Part shown: piece after piece, positions 12,600 through 14,997 of the stretch
Position numbering within the stretch: position 1 is the first letter of the stretch
Layout: each line of letters opens with the position of its first letter
NCBI GenBank assembly: GCA_030153205.1
Contig: JASLHV010000380.1
Location: 1 to 14,997, forward strand
Direction of reading: 5' to 3'
Length of the DNA: 14,997 nt
Source: Roseiarcus sp.
Lineage (GTDB): Bacteria > Pseudomonadota > Alphaproteobacteria > Rhizobiales > Beijerinckiaceae
Program-made: the position numbers and the translations under genes
The notes under the pieces: model-generated
What the model saw: only the letters and a program-made list of their open reading frames with translations
The model's database searches: none
Told to the model about the DNA's origin: nothing

Positions 12600-14997
12600 G
12601 CGGGGGCGCCAGCGCTTTTCAACTCACGCAGCGCTGCAGCGTCGCGAGGCGTCACATCGGGATAGGCGGGATCGGCGGTCGCCGGGTCAAAATATTTCCA
12701 CGACCGAGCGCATTTGACCCCGCGCGCCCGCTCGACGATTACGCCGACGCCAGGCGCCTCGGGGAGATGGAAAGCGCCCTCGGGCGCTGTGCTTTCTTCG
12801 ACACTGATATCTGAAGTGATGCAAACCTCGGCGAAATCGACGCCTGCGAGTACGGAGGCGAGCGCAGAATCCTCGATGTAAACGCGCGGGCTTGCCTCGA
12901 GCGACGAGCCGATCTCCTTGGCCGCGCGGGCGATTTCGATCGCGCCGGTGACGACGGAGCGCAGGCGGCGGATGCGCGTCCATTTGGAAGCTAGTTCGTC
13001 ATCGCGCCAAACATTGGGCACGTCCGGGAAAAGTTCGAGATGAACTGAGTTCGCGCCCGCGTATCGACAGGCCCACGCTTCCTCGCTGGTGAAGACGAGG
13101 ATTGGCGCAAGCCATAGCGCGACGCAACGGAAAATATGCTCGATCGTCTCGAGCGCGCTGCGGCGCTTTTCGCTCGATGGCGGTTCGCAATAGAGCGCGT
13201 CCTTGCGGATGTCGAAGTAAAACGCCGAAAGATCCGAGTTCATGAAAGCCGAAAGGACAGCGATGACGCGCGCATAGTCGAAATTCGCATAGGCCTCTCG
13301 TACCTGCCCATGAAGCTCGGCGAGGCGATGGAGCATCAGCCGCTCCAACTCGCCCATTTTGTCAAACCCGACCGCGTCCTTTTCCGAATAATGCGCCAAC
13401 GTGCCGAGCATCCAGCGGATCGTGTTGCGCAGCTTGCGGTAATTGTCGCTGACGCTTTTGAGGATTTCCGGGCCGATGCGCTGATCGTCGGAATAATCGA
13501 CGCTAGCGACCCAAAGGCGCAGGATGTCGGCGCCCGATTGCTTGATCACGTCCTGCGGAAAGGTCTGGTTGCCGAGCGACTTCGATTGCTTGCGGCCTTT
13601 CTCGTCCAGCGTGAAGCCGTGGGTCAGCACGATGTCGAAGGGCGCGCGGCCGCGCGTGCCGCAGCTTTCGAGCAGCGACGACTGGAACCAGCCGCGATGC
13701 TGGTCCGAGCCTTCGAGATACATGACTTCGTCGGCGCCGCCGTCGACGATGCGCTTGAGGCCGGCGAAGCCGGGAAAATGGATGGGATCGTCGAGGACGT
13801 AGGAGTGCGTCGAGCCGGAATCGAACCAGACGTCGAGAATGTCCTCGACCTTCTCGAAGTCCTCGGGATTGTGTTCAGGCGTCAGGAAGCGCCGGCCAGC
13901 GTCAGCCGAATACCAGGCGTCGGCGCCTTCCTGCTCGAAGGCGGCGGCGATTCGTTCGTTGACCTTCTCGTCCTTCAGCACTGTCTGGTCGGACTTGCGT
14001 ACGAAAACCGCGATCGGCACGCCCCAGGCGCGCTGGCGGCTCATCACCCAATCGGGCTTGTTGGAGACCATACCGTTGATGCGATTCTCGCCGGAGGCCG
14101 GGACCCAGCGGGTGTCCTTGATCGCTTGCAGCGCGGTCTCGCGGAGGCTGGCCTTGCCCTCGATCGGCTTGTCCATCGCGATGAACCATTGCGGCGTATT
14201 GCGGAAGATGACCGGCTTTTTCGAGCGCCAGCTATGGGGGTACTGATGGGTCAGCTTGCCGCGCGCGACGAGCGCGCCCGCCGCAATCAACGCCTTGATC
14301 ACCGCCTCATTGGCGTCGCCCTTGTCGCCTTTGTCGGTGAGCACGCGCTTGCCTTCGAAGCCAGGGGCCTCGGCGGTGAATGCGCCGTTTTCGTCGACCG
14401 TGTAGGGGATGCGGGTGTCGATGCCGCGCGCGCGCAACATCTGCTGCGTTTCGACCGACGTCCAGATGTCAAAGTCCTCGCGGCCATGGCCGGGCGCAGT
14501 GTGGACAAAGCCTGTACCGGCGTCGTCGGTGACGTGCTCGCCGGGAAGAAGCGGAACGTCAAACTCATAACCTGGCATGCTGCCAGAGAACGGATGAGAA
14601 CAGGAGATGATCGCGGCAGGATTGAGCGTTCCCAGTCGTTCGTGTCGAGCAACTTTTGCCGCGGTAAAAAACGATTCCGCAAGCTTGTCGGCGACAAGGT
14701 AGAAAGACCCGACTGCCGCCCAATTGCCCTCAGGCGCCTCCACAACACGATAGACGCCATAATTGATTTTGCTGGAATACGCGATCGCGCGATTACCGGG
14801 CAGCGTCCAGGGCGTCGTTGTCCATATAATCAAACGCAGCTTTTGGCGCATCTCGCGAGAATCCTCAAAGGACCACGGCTTGCCTACCGCGCTCGCAAAA
14901 TCCCACCCGTAAGCCGACGCCTTCAATTCCGCGACGCCGCCGGTCGTCTTGGCCACTTCTTCATCGTACCTTACCCGCCATGATCGTACGGGAAACG
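12596..14997 (-). CDS. ileS: Isoleucyl-tRNA synthetase, 5' end beyond the window
   Basis: About 799 residues of this class I synthetase are present. The frame stays open to the window edge, so the N-terminal HIGH-motif part (roughly 150-200 residues) lies outside. Visible marks are the editing-domain entry LIIWTTTPWTLPGNRAIAYS and editing motif GTGFVHTAPGHGREDF. The catalytic core has DVWFDSGSTHSYVL and YLEGSDQHRGWFQSSLLES, and the signature loop GRKQSKSLGNQ stands in place of KMSKS. The anticodon-binding domain follows (LRKLRNTIRWMLG and on). The C-terminal zinc segment is degenerate (KCARSWKYFDPATADP with only one Cys). It charges tRNA-Ile in the cytoplasm and is translationally coupled to lspA. 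Confidence 0.96.
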   Translation of the reverse strand, partial: FPVRSWRVRYDEEVAKTTGGVAELKASAYGWDFASAVGKPWSFEDSREMRQKLRLIIWTTTPWTLPGNRAIAYSSKINYGVYRVVEAPEGNWAAVGSFYLVADKLAESFFTAAKVARHERLGTLNPAAIISCSHPFSGSMPGYEFDVPLLPGEHVTDDAGTGFVHTAPGHGREDFDIWTSVETQQMLRARGIDTRIPYTVDENGAFTAEAPGFEGKRVLTDKGDKGDANEAVIKALIAAGALVARGKLTHQYPHSWRSKKPVIFRNTPQWFIAMDKPIEGKASLRETALQAIKDTRWVPASGENRINGMVSNKPDWVMSRQRAWGVPIAVFVRKSDQTVLKDEKVNERIAAAFEQEGADAWYSADAGRRFLTPEHNPEDFEKVEDILDVWFDSGSTHSYVLDDPIHFPGFAGLKRIVDGGADEVMYLEGSDQHRGWFQSSLLESCGTRGRAPFDIVLTHGFTLDEKGRKQSKSLGNQTFPQDVIKQSGADILRLWVASVDYSDDQRIGPEILKSVSDNYRKLRNTIRWMLGTLAHYSEKDAVGFDKMGELERLMLHRLAELHGQVREAYANFDYARVIAVLSAFMNSDLSAFYFDIRKDALYCEPPSSEKRRSALETIEHIFRCVALWLAPILVFTSEEAWACRYAGANSVHLELFPDVPNVWRDDELASKWTRIRRLRSVVTGAIEIARAAKEIGSSLEASPRVYIEDSALASVLAGVDFAEVCITSDISVEESTAPEGAFHLPEAPGVGVIVERARGVKCARSWKYFDPATADPAYPDVTPRDAAALRELKSAGAPA

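Noticed and set aside
13136..14983. 615-codon open frame on the plus strand opposite ileS
   Set aside because: It is fully antisense to a well-supported ileS with conserved motifs; its composition (Arg, Ala, Asp rich) is what GC-rich antisense frames give.

Overview
The window looks like chromosomal DNA of an alphaproteobacterium, most likely Hyphomicrobiales (Rhizobiales), possibly near the Beijerinckiaceae/Methylocystaceae. The pointers are a C4-pathway 5-aminolevulinate synthase (hemA), an Irr-type Fur-family regulator (a Hyphomicrobiales hallmark), high GC in the housekeeping genes, and an ileS-lspA pair followed by a small exported protein. No rRNA, tRNA, CRISPR array or insertion sequence was recognised.

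The left quarter (1-3750, + strand) looks accessory and is visibly less GC-rich than the rest. It is a tight five-gene run. It starts with a haem-oxygenase-like diiron oxidase (HDO, 'iron-containing redox enzyme' family). A SAM-dependent methyltransferase, a serine O-acetyltransferase-like enzyme, an Irr-like metalloregulator and an EamA/DMT ten-helix transporter follow. The enzyme set plus regulator plus exporter reads like a compact, iron-responsive small-molecule pathway. I do not recognise it as a described system, and it is the main candidate for something new here. Its first gene sits on a 52-bp near-perfect palindrome (4-55 / 74-125) that repeats the start of the HDO reading frame head to head. 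The HDO copy inside the window appears to lack its N-terminal ligand helix, so this edge is either a real inverted duplication or a fold-back artefact.

The remainder looks like core genome. An HpcH/HpaI-family CoA-ester lyase (minus strand) is divergent from hemA (plus), with a 311-bp intergenic region that holds several hairpins ahead of hemA. Next, all on the minus strand, come a ParD/ParE-type toxin-antitoxin pair and a class I/II aminotransferase followed by a hairpin. They are followed by a minus-strand run transcribed ridA-like, yciA-like thioesterase, yeiH-like exporter, mscL.

The right end carries ileS (5' end cut by the window), lspA (start overlapping the ileS stop as ATGA) and an exported conserved hypothetical protein, all transcribed right to left. 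Housekeeping calls are firm. The joint function of the left cassette is inference.
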